Assembly: GCA_945865405.1 (NCBI GenBank)
Contig: CAMBDS010000020.1
Location: forward strand, 1 to 49,204
Reading direction: 5' to 3'
DNA from: Caldithrix abyssi DSM 13497
GTDB lineage: Bacteria; Electryoneota; AABM5-125-24; Hatepunaeales; Hatepunaeaceae
DNA length: 49,204 nucleotides
The notes under the pieces were generated by a model. The model was given only the letters and a program-made list of their open reading frames with translations. It was not told where the DNA came from and did not search any database. Made by a program: the position numbers and the translations under genes. This document shows positions 43,048-49,204 of this stretch, piece by piece (within the stretch, counting starts at the first letter, position 1; each line of letters opens with the position of its first letter).

Positions 43048-43097
43048 CTCACGCAAGCTAATTTACAGAATCACACCTAATTTCGAGATACGATCCT

Positions 43098-43910
43098 TTG
43101 AAAATTCCGATTTACCAGATCGACGCCTTCACGTCACAACTCTTTGGTGGCAACCCCGCCGCCGTTTGTCCGCTTGATGATTGGATTCCCGAAGTGGTAA
43201 TGCAGAAAATCAGCGCTGAGAACAACCTCTCCGAGACAGCCTTTATTGTCCCCAACCTCGCCGCAGATGAAAACTCGACAGGAGTTGCAAGCTACTCAAT
43301 TCGCTGGTTCACTCCCCTAAGAGAGATCGAACTTTGTGGCCACGCGACCCTCGCAAGTGCCTATGTCATCTTTAACCACCTTCGACCTGAAGCTCAGTCG
43401 ATCCGCTTCAGTTCGATGAGCGGTTTGCTTGTTGTTGTCAAGCAAGACGAGCTTATCACGCTGAATTTCCCGGCAATCCCACCTGAGCCGGGCGAGCTAC
43501 GCGACGATGTAGCAATGGCACTGGGCGATAGACCGATTCTCCTATTCAGCACGAAACGTTCCATGGCAGTTTTCGAACATCAATCCCAAATTGAACGACT
43601 GAAACCTGACTTTGCCAAATTGATGGCAATTCCCGATGTATCAGGAATAATAGTGACCGCTCCGGGAGAAGATTCTGATTTTGTCTCCCGCTTCTTCATC
43701 CCCAAGTATGGCATCAACGAAGACCCGGTAACCGGTTCAGCTCACTGTACGCTGATCCCCTACTGGGCGACCCGGCTTGGCAAAACAAAGCTCTTCGCCC
43801 GCCAACTCTCCGCGCGAGGAGGAGAACTTTGGTGCGAACATGCGGGAGAACGAGTGAAGATGTCAGGACATGCCGTCGAGTATCTCCGCGGCGAGATCGA
43901 AGTCATATAG
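43098..43910 (+). CDS. PhzF-family isomerase
   Basis: A 270-residue protein with the diaminopimelate-epimerase-like fold. The start is TTG 43098, giving MKIPIYQIDAFTSQLFGGNP, the standard N-terminus. The catalytic glutamate is in NNLSETAFI (Glu 46), with FTPLREIELCGHATLAS and GINEDPVTGSAHCTL marking the two halves. Members isomerise small acids or are of unknown function; no phenazine genes are present, so a phenazine role is not indicated. The next gene starts 7 bp after the stop. Confidence 0.9.
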   Translation: MKIPIYQIDAFTSQLFGGNPAAVCPLDDWIPEVVMQKISAENNLSETAFIVPNLAADENSTGVASYSIRWFTPLREIELCGHATLASAYVIFNHLRPEAQSIRFSSMSGLLVVVKQDELITLNFPAIPPEPGELRDDVAMALGDRPILLFSTKRSMAVFEHQSQIERLKPDFAKLMAIPDVSGIIVTAPGEDSDFVSRFFIPKYGINEDPVTGSAHCTLIPYWATRLGKTKLFARQLSARGGELWCEHAGERVKMSGHAVEYLRGEIEVI

Positions 43911-43917
43911 CACTCAA

Positions 43918-44475
43918 ATGCTTCAACCTGGGAACGCATTGGTAGTAGGTGGTACTGGTATGCTCTATCAGGCGACGCTTAAACTGGCAACCGATGGCTG
44001 GAGTGTCTGGGCGATGGCCAGAGACGCAAACCGGCTCAACCGACTTGCTCAAGACACTTCGATAAAAGCTGGAATAGTCATCCCTCTCCCTGTTGACTAT
44101 TGCGACGGGGATCAACTCAAAACGATGACAAAAAAGGCCATGTTGGAGTCAGGTGGCTTCACCATGGCACTTTGCTGGATTCACCAGCACTCGAAAGCGC
44201 CCGAAGCCCCCGGCATCATTGCAAGACAAGTTTCGTTGCCCGGCAAGCCGTTCGACTATTATGACATTGTTGGCTCCGGTCAACACTCCAATGAATTGGA
44301 TCAGGTTAAAATTGAGAGTGAGTTGGCTTCCATACCCGGCTTGGTCTATCATAAAATCGTTCTCGGCTCCATACTCGAAGGTTCATCCTGTCGCTGGCTG
44401 ACCGACAATGAGATCAGCATGGGTGTGATTGCCGCAATAAATTCTGGCGCATCTCTCACTTTGGTTGGTAATTAG
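43918..44475 (+). CDS. short Rossmann-fold dehydrogenase-like protein
   Basis: The start is ATG 43918, giving 185 residues; upstream codons overlap phzF. The NAD(P) motif is VVGGTGMLYQ (about 8-17), followed by MARDANRLNRL (cofactor 2'-phosphate type region). There is no Tyr-x3-Lys catalytic pair in the usual place, but a conserved-looking ALCWIHQHS and VGSGQHSNE. It belongs to a group annotated as short-chain dehydrogenases of about 180 residues. Activity unknown. Confidence 0.65.
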   Translation: MLQPGNALVVGGTGMLYQATLKLATDGWSVWAMARDANRLNRLAQDTSIKAGIVIPLPVDYCDGDQLKTMTKKAMLESGGFTMALCWIHQHSKAPEAPGIIARQVSLPGKPFDYYDIVGSGQHSNELDQVKIESELASIPGLVYHKIVLGSILEGSSCRWLTDNEISMGVIAAINSGASLTLVGN

Positions 44476-44509
44476 CTTTGACTCGTTTTTCCTATTAGTA
44501 GGTACATTA

Positions 44510-45175
44510 ATGCAACTGAAAGTCCTTTTAACCGGCGCGACCGGTATGGTCGGGCAAGGCGTCCTGACCGAGTGCCTCGAAAGCCCCTCCGTCGCCAGCG
44601 TGGTTGTCATTGGGAGGCGCACCTGCGGCGTCACCCACACCAAACTAACCGAGATCATCCACAAGGATTTTCTCGATTTCTCGGCTGTCGAGAACGCCTT
44701 CAAAGGTTGCAACGCCTGCTTCTGGTGCCTTGGATCGACCTCACTCGGCACTTCTGAAGCCGATTACAGGCGGGTAACAGTCGAGTTCACGCTTAAAGCG
44801 GCGGAACCCCTGTCGCGGCTCTGCCCGGAACTGACGTTCATTTTCGTTTCTGGCGCTGGTACGAGGCAGGATGGAAAGGGCAGTTCGATGTGGATGAGGG
44901 TAAAGGGAGAGATCGAAATGCGCCTGAATGATTATCATTTCAAACAACTATACGTTTTTCGCCCGGCTTATATCCGACCCTTGAAAGGGGTAATCCCATC
45001 ATGGCCGATCCTCTATAAGCTCACGGGGCCGCTCTACCCATTGATGAAGATGTTGATGCCCAAATACGTCTCCACCACCGAACAAGTCGGACTTGCGATG
45101 ATTAACGCAGCCACCAAAGGCTACGAAAAGCAGATCCTTGAAAGCCCTGACATTGTCAAACTTGCCGGAAAATAA
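44510..45175 (+). CDS. NAD(P)-binding epimerase/HTATIP2-like protein
   Basis: The start is ATG 44510, giving 221 residues. An N-terminal Rossmann site LLTGATGMVGQGVL, CLGSTSLGTSEADYRRV and FVSGAGTRQDGKGSSMWMRV match the atypical SDR family that includes TIP30/HTATIP2. The family binds NADPH; substrates are generally unknown. Its last 38 bases overlap the following gene, and it follows the short dehydrogenase by 34 bp, so the three are probably one operon with phzF. Confidence 0.8.
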   Translation: MQLKVLLTGATGMVGQGVLTECLESPSVASVVVIGRRTCGVTHTKLTEIIHKDFLDFSAVENAFKGCNACFWCLGSTSLGTSEADYRRVTVEFTLKAAEPLSRLCPELTFIFVSGAGTRQDGKGSSMWMRVKGEIEMRLNDYHFKQLYVFRPAYIRPLKGVIPSWPILYKLTGPLYPLMKMLMPKYVSTTEQVGLAMINAATKGYEKQILESPDIVKLAGK

Positions 45176-45761
45176 GCTTGGGCAACGACGCGGCGGAATC
45201 GAAGACCTTGTCGTCGCAATAAAAGGACTTCAAGTAAATTCAACCTGCCAAATCATAGCAATTTCCGGCTTTGGAGGTGCGGGCAAGAGCACCACCGCTC
45301 TGAGATTGGTTATCGAATTGCAGGAAGCCTCAGCCGTACCCGTCGATCTATTTATTCAAAACCGTCTTCAGGATCGAGGTTCAGGCTGGACCGGCTTTGA
45401 CTGGGAACGACTTCGACGCGAAGTTCTCGAACCCGCCCGAAACGGTGCCGAAACAGTCTCGTATGGTGTTTACGACTGGAACAGAAACGGTATCTTTGAG
45501 ACGCGCACTCTGATATTTCCCAAGTACCTCATTATCGAGGGCGTTGGATTGCTGAAGCCGGAGTTGATGAAATATTTCGACCTTTCTGTCTGGATCGATG
45601 TGCCGATCGAGAAGGCACGAGACCGGGCAATGAAGCGGGATAAAGAGCAACAATTCACCGACAATGACGACGAGTGGCTGAATCACTGGTCAGTAAGGGA
45701 CAGGGAGAATTTCGAATCCTTCCGGCCCGATAAACTTGCTGACTTCATATTGGAAAACTGA
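45138..45761 (+). CDS. P-loop kinase, uridine kinase-like
   Basis: A protein of up to 207 residues with Walker A SGFGGAGKSTTAL (about 44-56) and a lid region RDRAMKRDKEQQ (about 165-176), like the uridine kinase/phosphoribulokinase group. Between them are VDLFIQNR and FDWERLRREVLEP, and LIIEGVGLL is a Walker B-type strand. No ATG is available near the N-terminus; TTG 45138, 45153 or 45162 could serve, all inside the preceding gene, so translation is likely coupled. Substrate unknown. Confidence 0.75.
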   Translation: MKALTLSNLPENKLGQRRGGIEDLVVAIKGLQVNSTCQIIAISGFGGAGKSTTALRLVIELQEASAVPVDLFIQNRLQDRGSGWTGFDWERLRREVLEPARNGAETVSYGVYDWNRNGIFETRTLIFPKYLIIEGVGLLKPELMKYFDLSVWIDVPIEKARDRAMKRDKEQQFTDNDDEWLNHWSVRDRENFESFRPDKLADFILEN

Positions 45762-45770
45762 ACGAATTCC

Positions 45771-45798
45771 CTTCAACCTTTAACTTTAAACCTTAAAC
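45771..45798. repeat. heptad array, four 7-nt units, just before the aldo/keto reductase
   Basis: CTTCAAC, CTTTAAC, TTTAAAC, CTTAAAC, then CTAACTT and the ATG at 45806. The array takes up the space where a ribosome site would be expected, and none is visible. Confidence 0.85.
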
Positions 45799-45805
45799 CT
45801 AACTT

Positions 45806-46858
45806 ATGAACACACGCAAACTTGGCTGGACAGACCTTCACCTGACCGAAATCGGCATAGGCGCATGGGCTATGGGCGGCGAAGGCACCGCTTTCAGTTG
45901 GGGGCCACAGGATGACGCCGAATCAATCGCCGCCATCAAACGCGGCATTGAGCTTGGCGTCAATTGGATCGACACCGCGGCAATCTACGGACTTGGTCAT
46001 TCGGAGGAGGTGGTGGGGAAGGCTGTGGATGGTATAAGAGATTCCGTCATCATCGCCACAAAGTGCAGTCAGGTCTGGAACGCCGAGCGTGTCGTCAGCC
46101 ACTCCCTTCGCAAAGACTCCATCCTCGCCGAGTGTGAGGCTTCCCTGAAGCGTCTCAAGACAGACCGCATCGACCTTTACCAGATCCATTGGCCCGGTGC
46201 TGAGGGTTCGCCCATCGAGGAGGGCTGGGAGGTCATCATCCAACTTGTCGAACAGGGCAAGATTCGCTACGGTGGCGTCTCCAACTTCACTGCCGATCAC
46301 ATGGCTCGCTGCGTTGTTGCACCGGCGTCTCTGCCGGTAGGACAGGTTTCCAAACCTGTCTTTGCGAGCGAAGCGAAGCAATCTCCTGCCCGCATCGCCT
46401 CGCTGCAACCCCCCTACTCGATGCTGAGGCGAGCCGTCGAAGTCTTGCAATTCCCTTATTGCGAGGAGCACCAAATCGGCGTGGTCGCTTACAGCCCGAT
46501 GCAAGCCGGGTTGTTGACGGGGCATTTCGACATCGATAAGATCGCCGCGAGCGACTGGCGCAGAAGGACTCCCGAGTTCCAGCAACCGAACCTTGGCATC
46601 AACCTCGCGTTGGTTGAGAAGCTCCGCGAGGTTGCCAACGGCTACGGCAAGTCTGTCGCGCAGTTGGCTTTGGCTTGGACGCTCCGTTTGCCTGTAATGA
46701 CGAGCGCCATCGCCGGGGCGCGCCGTCCTTCGCAGATTGAGGAGACTGTCGGCGGATCTGGCTGGGAGATCAGCCCTGTCGATCTTGAGACAATCGAGGA
46801 TCTTCTCGCCTGGCGCATCGAGGAAGTGCAGAATGTCGGCGGGTATGTAAGGGGCTGA
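45806..46858 (+). CDS. aldo/keto reductase with in-frame repeat insertion
   Basis: A 350-residue NADPH-dependent reductase of the YghZ/IolS-like type. Catalytic residues are seen in order: NWIDTAAIYG (Asp, Tyr), IIATKC (Lys), YQIHWP (His). The C-terminal cofactor motif reads SAIAGARRPSQIEE. Between ADHMARCVVAPA and RIASLQPPYSMLRR, which are adjacent in relatives, there are about 21-23 extra residues (SLPVGQVSKPVFASEAKQS plus PA) encoded by an interspersed repeat at 46321-46390. The frame is kept. The insert lies in a loop region before the barrel strand leading to LQPPYS, so the enzyme could still fold. Confidence 0.9.
   Translation: MNTRKLGWTDLHLTEIGIGAWAMGGEGTAFSWGPQDDAESIAAIKRGIELGVNWIDTAAIYGLGHSEEVVGKAVDGIRDSVIIATKCSQVWNAERVVSHSLRKDSILAECEASLKRLKTDRIDLYQIHWPGAEGSPIEEGWEVIIQLVEQGKIRYGGVSNFTADHMARCVVAPASLPVGQVSKPVFASEAKQSPARIASLQPPYSMLRRAVEVLQFPYCEEHQIGVVAYSPMQAGLLTGHFDIDKIAASDWRRRTPEFQQPNLGINLALVEKLREVANGYGKSVAQLALAWTLRLPVMTSAIAGARRPSQIEETVGGSGWEISPVDLETIEDLLAWRIEEVQNVGGYVRG
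46321..46390 (+). repeat. interspersed repeat inserted within the aldo/keto reductase frame
   Basis: Contains ACCGGC-GTCTCT-GCCGGT (46321-46338), a perfect 9-bp stem GACAGGTTT-CC-AAACCTGTC (46341-46360), and the GCGAGCGAAGCGAAGCAATC block (46364-46383) found in REP-like elements of many genomes. The reverse complement of that last block is partly seen near 589-600. Confidence 0.8.
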
Positions 46859-46866
46859 GGAGCTAC

Positions 46867-46895
46867 TTGACAAATGAACAGATGGGCAGTATATT
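46867..46895 (+). promoter_or_regulatory. consensus sigma70-type promoter
   Basis: TTGACA (46867-46872), 17 bp, TATATT (46890-46895). The inferred start point is near 46902 and AGGAG (46913-46917) precedes ATG 46924. This is the closest match to consensus in the window. Confidence 0.75.
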
Positions 46896-46923
46896 AAGCT
46901 AAATACCATTACAGGAGAATGAG

Positions 46924-47286
46924 ATGGGAACCACTTATACCGACATGACTATTCGCTCAACGTCGAATGGCCATGAGGCATTTACCGGCAGCTTTCTCGT
47001 CGATACAGGCGCGATAGATTGCGTCGTTCCATCGGACATACTCGAACGAATAGGTGTGCCTCGCATCGGGCACCGAGTCTATGAGCTTGCCGATGGTCGC
47101 CAAGTCACGTTCGACTACGGCATCATCCAGATTGAGCTGATGGGCGAGATCACCGCCGGACGAGTTGTCTTCGGGCCGATTGGCGTTGAGCCGCTTGTTG
47201 GGGTGGTGGCGCTTGAATCGGCAGGGATCAAGGTCAACACCGTCAAGCAGGAGTTGGAGAAGATCGAAGTGAGTTTGTTGAAGTGA
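46924..47286 (+). CDS. retropepsin-like aspartic protease (clan AA)
   Basis: A 120-residue single-lobe protein. The catalytic motif LVDTGA (Asp about 28) is followed by a flap-like VYELADGRQV and a C-terminal VEPLVGVVALESAGIKVN, the hallmark of small bacterial clan AA proteases that act as homodimers. No signal peptide, so cytoplasmic. A consensus promoter and strong ribosome site precede it, and its TGA overlaps the GTG start of the next gene by four bases (GTGA). Target proteins are unknown; the coupling suggests the neighbour may be partner or substrate. Confidence 0.85.
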   Translation: MGTTYTDMTIRSTSNGHEAFTGSFLVDTGAIDCVVPSDILERIGVPRIGHRVYELADGRQVTFDYGIIQIELMGEITAGRVVFGPIGVEPLVGVVALESAGIKVNTVKQELEKIEVSLLK

Positions 47287-48230
47287 GTGAGGACTCAGTC
47301 GCAATTCCTGTCCCAGAGGATATATTGATGAGTCTTGAGGAGATTCGGAATTGGATAGATCAATGGGCAACTTTACCGGACATTTCAAGTAAGAATGAAT
47401 TTAGCGATTTTGGACTCGAGCTCGGCAATCGGGCGAGATTACTTATGATTGCAGCTGCATCTACATGTCATCCAAATACAAACGGGCACTCAAAGGATGA
47501 AGCGATAATTGTAGGCTTACATGTTCGGTTGTATAAGCTCTATGATTGCTTATGTCTTCATTTTTCCCTTGATCATGAAGAAATATGCAATTTGTTTTTT
47601 AGGTTAATAGAGGAAACGCTATTGAAAATGCGATACCTGATAAGGAACGGTAAAGACTCAGTACGTAATTATGTTCTTGTTTCCTATAAACCCGTTCGCG
47701 AATTGTACGACTTCATAATTGATCAAGGCAATGACAGACCCTTGTGGCCAGTAGAAGAGCGATTACTCTGGAAATTGAATGGTCAATTGGCTAATGATGG
47801 AATAACTATAGAAGAACTAAGGAGTGTTCGAAACTGGAAACTTGATGGGAAGGATTCAAAAGCTCTCTGGAATGATGTGTATGGTAACGATGGTCGATAT
47901 CATATGGTGTTTGGGATAGGTAGCCATGCGATCCATGGAGATTGGAAGGATATCAACTGTTATCATCTTGAAAAAACAAATGACTACTATTTGCCGAAAA
48001 TCGATTACGACAAAGTTGATTTAAGAGTGTTGGCTCCAATAACAATTCGATGTCTCGAAGGGACACTCGACTTCTTGATCTGGAACGAAACCGATCCAGA
48101 TAAGTATTTAGAGAATTTAATACTTCAATTGCGAGAACTAGCAGTTCGGATTGATTCATCCCATGAGGACTATATTACTCAAATATTCGAACGACAACTT
48201 GCGAAAGATTCCGATCAACAACGCGACTAA
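47283..48230 (+). CDS. unknown 315-residue helical protein
   Basis: Starts at GTG 47283 inside the protease stop codon. No signal peptide or membrane helix. Predicted mostly helical by eye, with R-L-Y-K-L-Y-D and a late block RYHMVFGIGSHAIHGDWKD, where Ser-x-x-x-His-Gly resembles DUF5677-type or HEPN-like proteins; I am not certain of either. Base composition is clearly AT-richer than both flanks, and codon use differs (many AAT, TTA, ATA codons), which suggests recent transfer. The C-terminus overlaps the start of the DUF5131 gene. Function not assigned. Confidence 0.7.
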   Translation: MSEDSVAIPVPEDILMSLEEIRNWIDQWATLPDISSKNEFSDFGLELGNRARLLMIAAASTCHPNTNGHSKDEAIIVGLHVRLYKLYDCLCLHFSLDHEEICNLFFRLIEETLLKMRYLIRNGKDSVRNYVLVSYKPVRELYDFIIDQGNDRPLWPVEERLLWKLNGQLANDGITIEELRSVRNWKLDGKDSKALWNDVYGNDGRYHMVFGIGSHAIHGDWKDINCYHLEKTNDYYLPKIDYDKVDLRVLAPITIRCLEGTLDFLIWNETDPDKYLENLILQLRELAVRIDSSHEDYITQIFERQLAKDSDQQRD

Positions 48231-48951
48231 CTCCCACATAGAATGGACGGAAACCACTTGGAACCCTGTCACCGGCTGTGACATCGTTTCCGCAGGGTGC
48301 AAACACCGCTACGCGGAGCGAATGACGAAGCGACTTCAGGCAATGGGCGTCCTGAAATACGCCGAGGGTTTCAAGCTGAAGACTCACGAGGATCTGATCG
48401 ACGAACCTCGCAAATGGAAAAAACCGCGAACCATCTTCGTCAATTCGATGAGCGATCTGTTTCACCCGGAGGTTCCTCTTGACTTCATCCAGCGCGTCTT
48501 TGTCACTATGAAAGAGACTCCTCAGCACGACTATCAGGTCTTGACCAAGCGAGCAGAACGCTTAGCAGAACTCGCTGGCGAACTTTATTGGCCGGAGAAT
48601 GTCTGGATGAGCGTTTCAGTCGAGTCGTCCGCCTACAAATATCGCATCGATTTACTACGACAGGTTCCAGCGGCAATCAGGTTCCTCTCTCTTGAACCAC
48701 TTATCAAGCCACTTGGCAAACTAAATCTGAGTGGCATTCATTGGGTCATCGTCGGCGGTGAGTCAGGCCCCGGCGCAAGACCGATGCAACCTGAGTGGGT
48801 AGAGGACATTCATACTCAATGCAAGGAACAATTCGTCCCCTTCTTCTTCAAGCAGTGGGGCGGCGTCAACAAAAAACGTCAAGGCCGTGACCTGCACAAC
48901 CGAACTTGGGACGAAATGCCAACCCGGCCTCAACCCTTAGTCTCGATTTAG
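48163..48951 (+). CDS. DUF5131 (phage Gp37/Gp68-like) protein with a lost cysteine
   Basis: Clearly a DUF5131 protein: IEWTETTWNPVTGCDIVSAG, FVNSMSDLFHPEVPLDFIQR, YQVLTKRAERL, WMSVSVE, FLSLEPL, VGGESGPGARPM and FFFKQWGG. Relatives have a GC-x5-6-GCxxCYAER cluster that recalls the cysteine motif of radical SAM enzymes; here the last cysteine is Arg (GCKHRYAER; codon CGC in place of TGC). The start is unclear: ATG 48163 gives 262 residues, TTG 48199 gives the more usual short lead; both overlap the previous gene. Function of the family is unknown; it is often phage or island borne. Confidence 0.85.
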   Translation: MRTILLKYSNDNLRKIPINNATNSHIEWTETTWNPVTGCDIVSAGCKHRYAERMTKRLQAMGVLKYAEGFKLKTHEDLIDEPRKWKKPRTIFVNSMSDLFHPEVPLDFIQRVFVTMKETPQHDYQVLTKRAERLAELAGELYWPENVWMSVSVESSAYKYRIDLLRQVPAAIRFLSLEPLIKPLGKLNLSGIHWVIVGGESGPGARPMQPEWVEDIHTQCKEQFVPFFFKQWGGVNKKRQGRDLHNRTWDEMPTRPQPLVSI

Positions 48952-48976
48952 GTCGAGGTCGCCATCACGAGACACC

Positions 48977-49004
48977 CTTTAACTTTCAACCTTAAACCTT
49001 AAAC
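48977..49004. repeat. heptad array, four 7-nt units, just before the last gene
   Basis: CTTTAAC, TTTCAAC, CTTAAAC, CTTAAAC, then CACCCC and TTG 49011. Same pattern as at 45771-45798. Confidence 0.85.
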
Positions 49005-49010
49005 CACCCC

Positions 49011-49204
49011 TTGCACTACGACCCAGTAAAATACACCCTCGCCAAACTCCTGCGAGGCAGCTTTCTTCGCCGGGCGTTCCACTTGGGCCTCGACCTGATC
49101 TTCCTCAGGGCTTGGTACGTCCGGAAGGAACTGAAGCGGTTAAAAGACACCCCCCCTGCATCCCCCCCGCAAGCGGGGAGGAAAATGCGCATTCTCGACG
49201 CTGG
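49011..49204 (+). CDS. class I methyltransferase, N-terminal part (runs off window)
   Basis: From TTG 49011 the frame is open to the window end, reading HYDPVKYTLAKLLRGSFLRR, then AFHLGLDLIFLRAWYVRKEL and finally MRILDAG, the beginning of the SAM-binding motif I (LDAGCG). This lead sequence is typical of a group of SAM methyltransferases near envelope glycan genes. Between KRLKDT and RKMRILDAG there is PPASPPQAG, encoded by the GC-rich palindromic repeat at 49147-49181. No ribosome site is visible because the heptad array lies directly upstream. Confidence 0.65.
   Translation, partial: MHYDPVKYTLAKLLRGSFLRRAFHLGLDLIFLRAWYVRKELKRLKDTPPASPPQAGRKMRILDA
49147..49181. repeat. GC-rich palindromic repeat, copy 2, inside a reading frame
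   Basis: Nearly the same as 187-225: C-run, TGCA in place of TTAG, then TCCCCCCCGCAAGCGGGGAG. The palindrome CCCCGC-AA-GCGGGG is complete here. It adds a Pro/Gly-rich linker to the methyltransferase without breaking the frame. Confidence 0.75.

Noticed and set aside
43098..43910. Phenazine biosynthesis locus suggested by the PhzF-like gene
   Set aside because: No other phz genes are present; PhzF-like isomerases are widespread with other roles.
45923..46909. A 328-codon minus-strand frame opposite the aldo/keto reductase
   Set aside because: The plus strand encodes clear AKR motifs; the antisense frame shows no family and arises from GC-biased codons.
40961..49004. Possible telomere-like or CRISPR-like meaning of the 7-nt repeats
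   Set aside because: Each array is only four units and internal to the chromosome; no spacers, so neither label applies.

Overview
The window looks like a chromosomal segment from an uncultivated Gram-negative bacterium of the FCB superphylum or a neighbouring candidate phylum (Zixibacteria/KSB1-like). This placement is inferred from gene content: a secreted protein with a type IX secretion C-terminal sorting domain (PNPFN... GVYVLQL... KIVLVK), Ig-rich lipoproteins, a full diderm type IV pilus machine with secretin, DsbD, and an Obg GTPase with a (S/T)KSD G4 motif as seen in Bacteroidota. No rRNA or single-copy marker here fixes the phylum.

Layout. 1-985: non-coding repeat mosaic with a perfect direct repeat of at least 139 bp bracketing the C-terminal remnant of a type ISP restriction-modification enzyme. 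986-8474 (minus strand): a tightly packed set read obgE, dprA, a 46-codon membrane ORF, an S41 protease, an orphan ExbB/TolQ-like channel, dsbD, trxA, tlpA; the last three form a cytoplasm-to-periplasm thiol relay. 8631-11804: a large secreted T9SS-type protein. 11951-30349 (minus strand): a type IV pilus locus read pilA, pilT, three minor-pilin-like genes, pilM, N, O, P, Q, then an SLBB export-type protein and a 1156-residue Ig-repeat lipoprotein, then pilB, pilC, pilD. 30751-36580 (minus strand): a glycosyltransferase-39/TPR fusion, nadB, an HtrA protease and a coiled-coil protein with a histone H1-like tail.

36906-49204 (plus strand): a YfhO-like membrane protein, a small lipoprotein, fabL-type enoyl-ACP reductase, tRNA-Thr(CGT), a methyltransferase, an orphan OppC permease, a PhzF isomerase, two small Rossmann proteins, a P-loop kinase-like protein, an aldo/keto reductase carrying an in-frame repeat insertion, then an AT-richer three-gene group (retropepsin-like protease, unknown 315-residue protein, DUF5131 protein) behind a consensus promoter, and the start of another methyltransferase that also carries an in-frame repeat.

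The most striking non-genic theme is small repeats: hairpins with conserved TTCA or TTTC loops and covarying stems, GC-rich palindromes, and four arrays of exactly four 7-nt units (YTTNAAC). Several sit inside operons, one is next to a tRNA, and two are inside reading frames. The most notable gene arrangement is the insertion of an SLBB protein and a giant Ig lipoprotein between pilQ and pilB.
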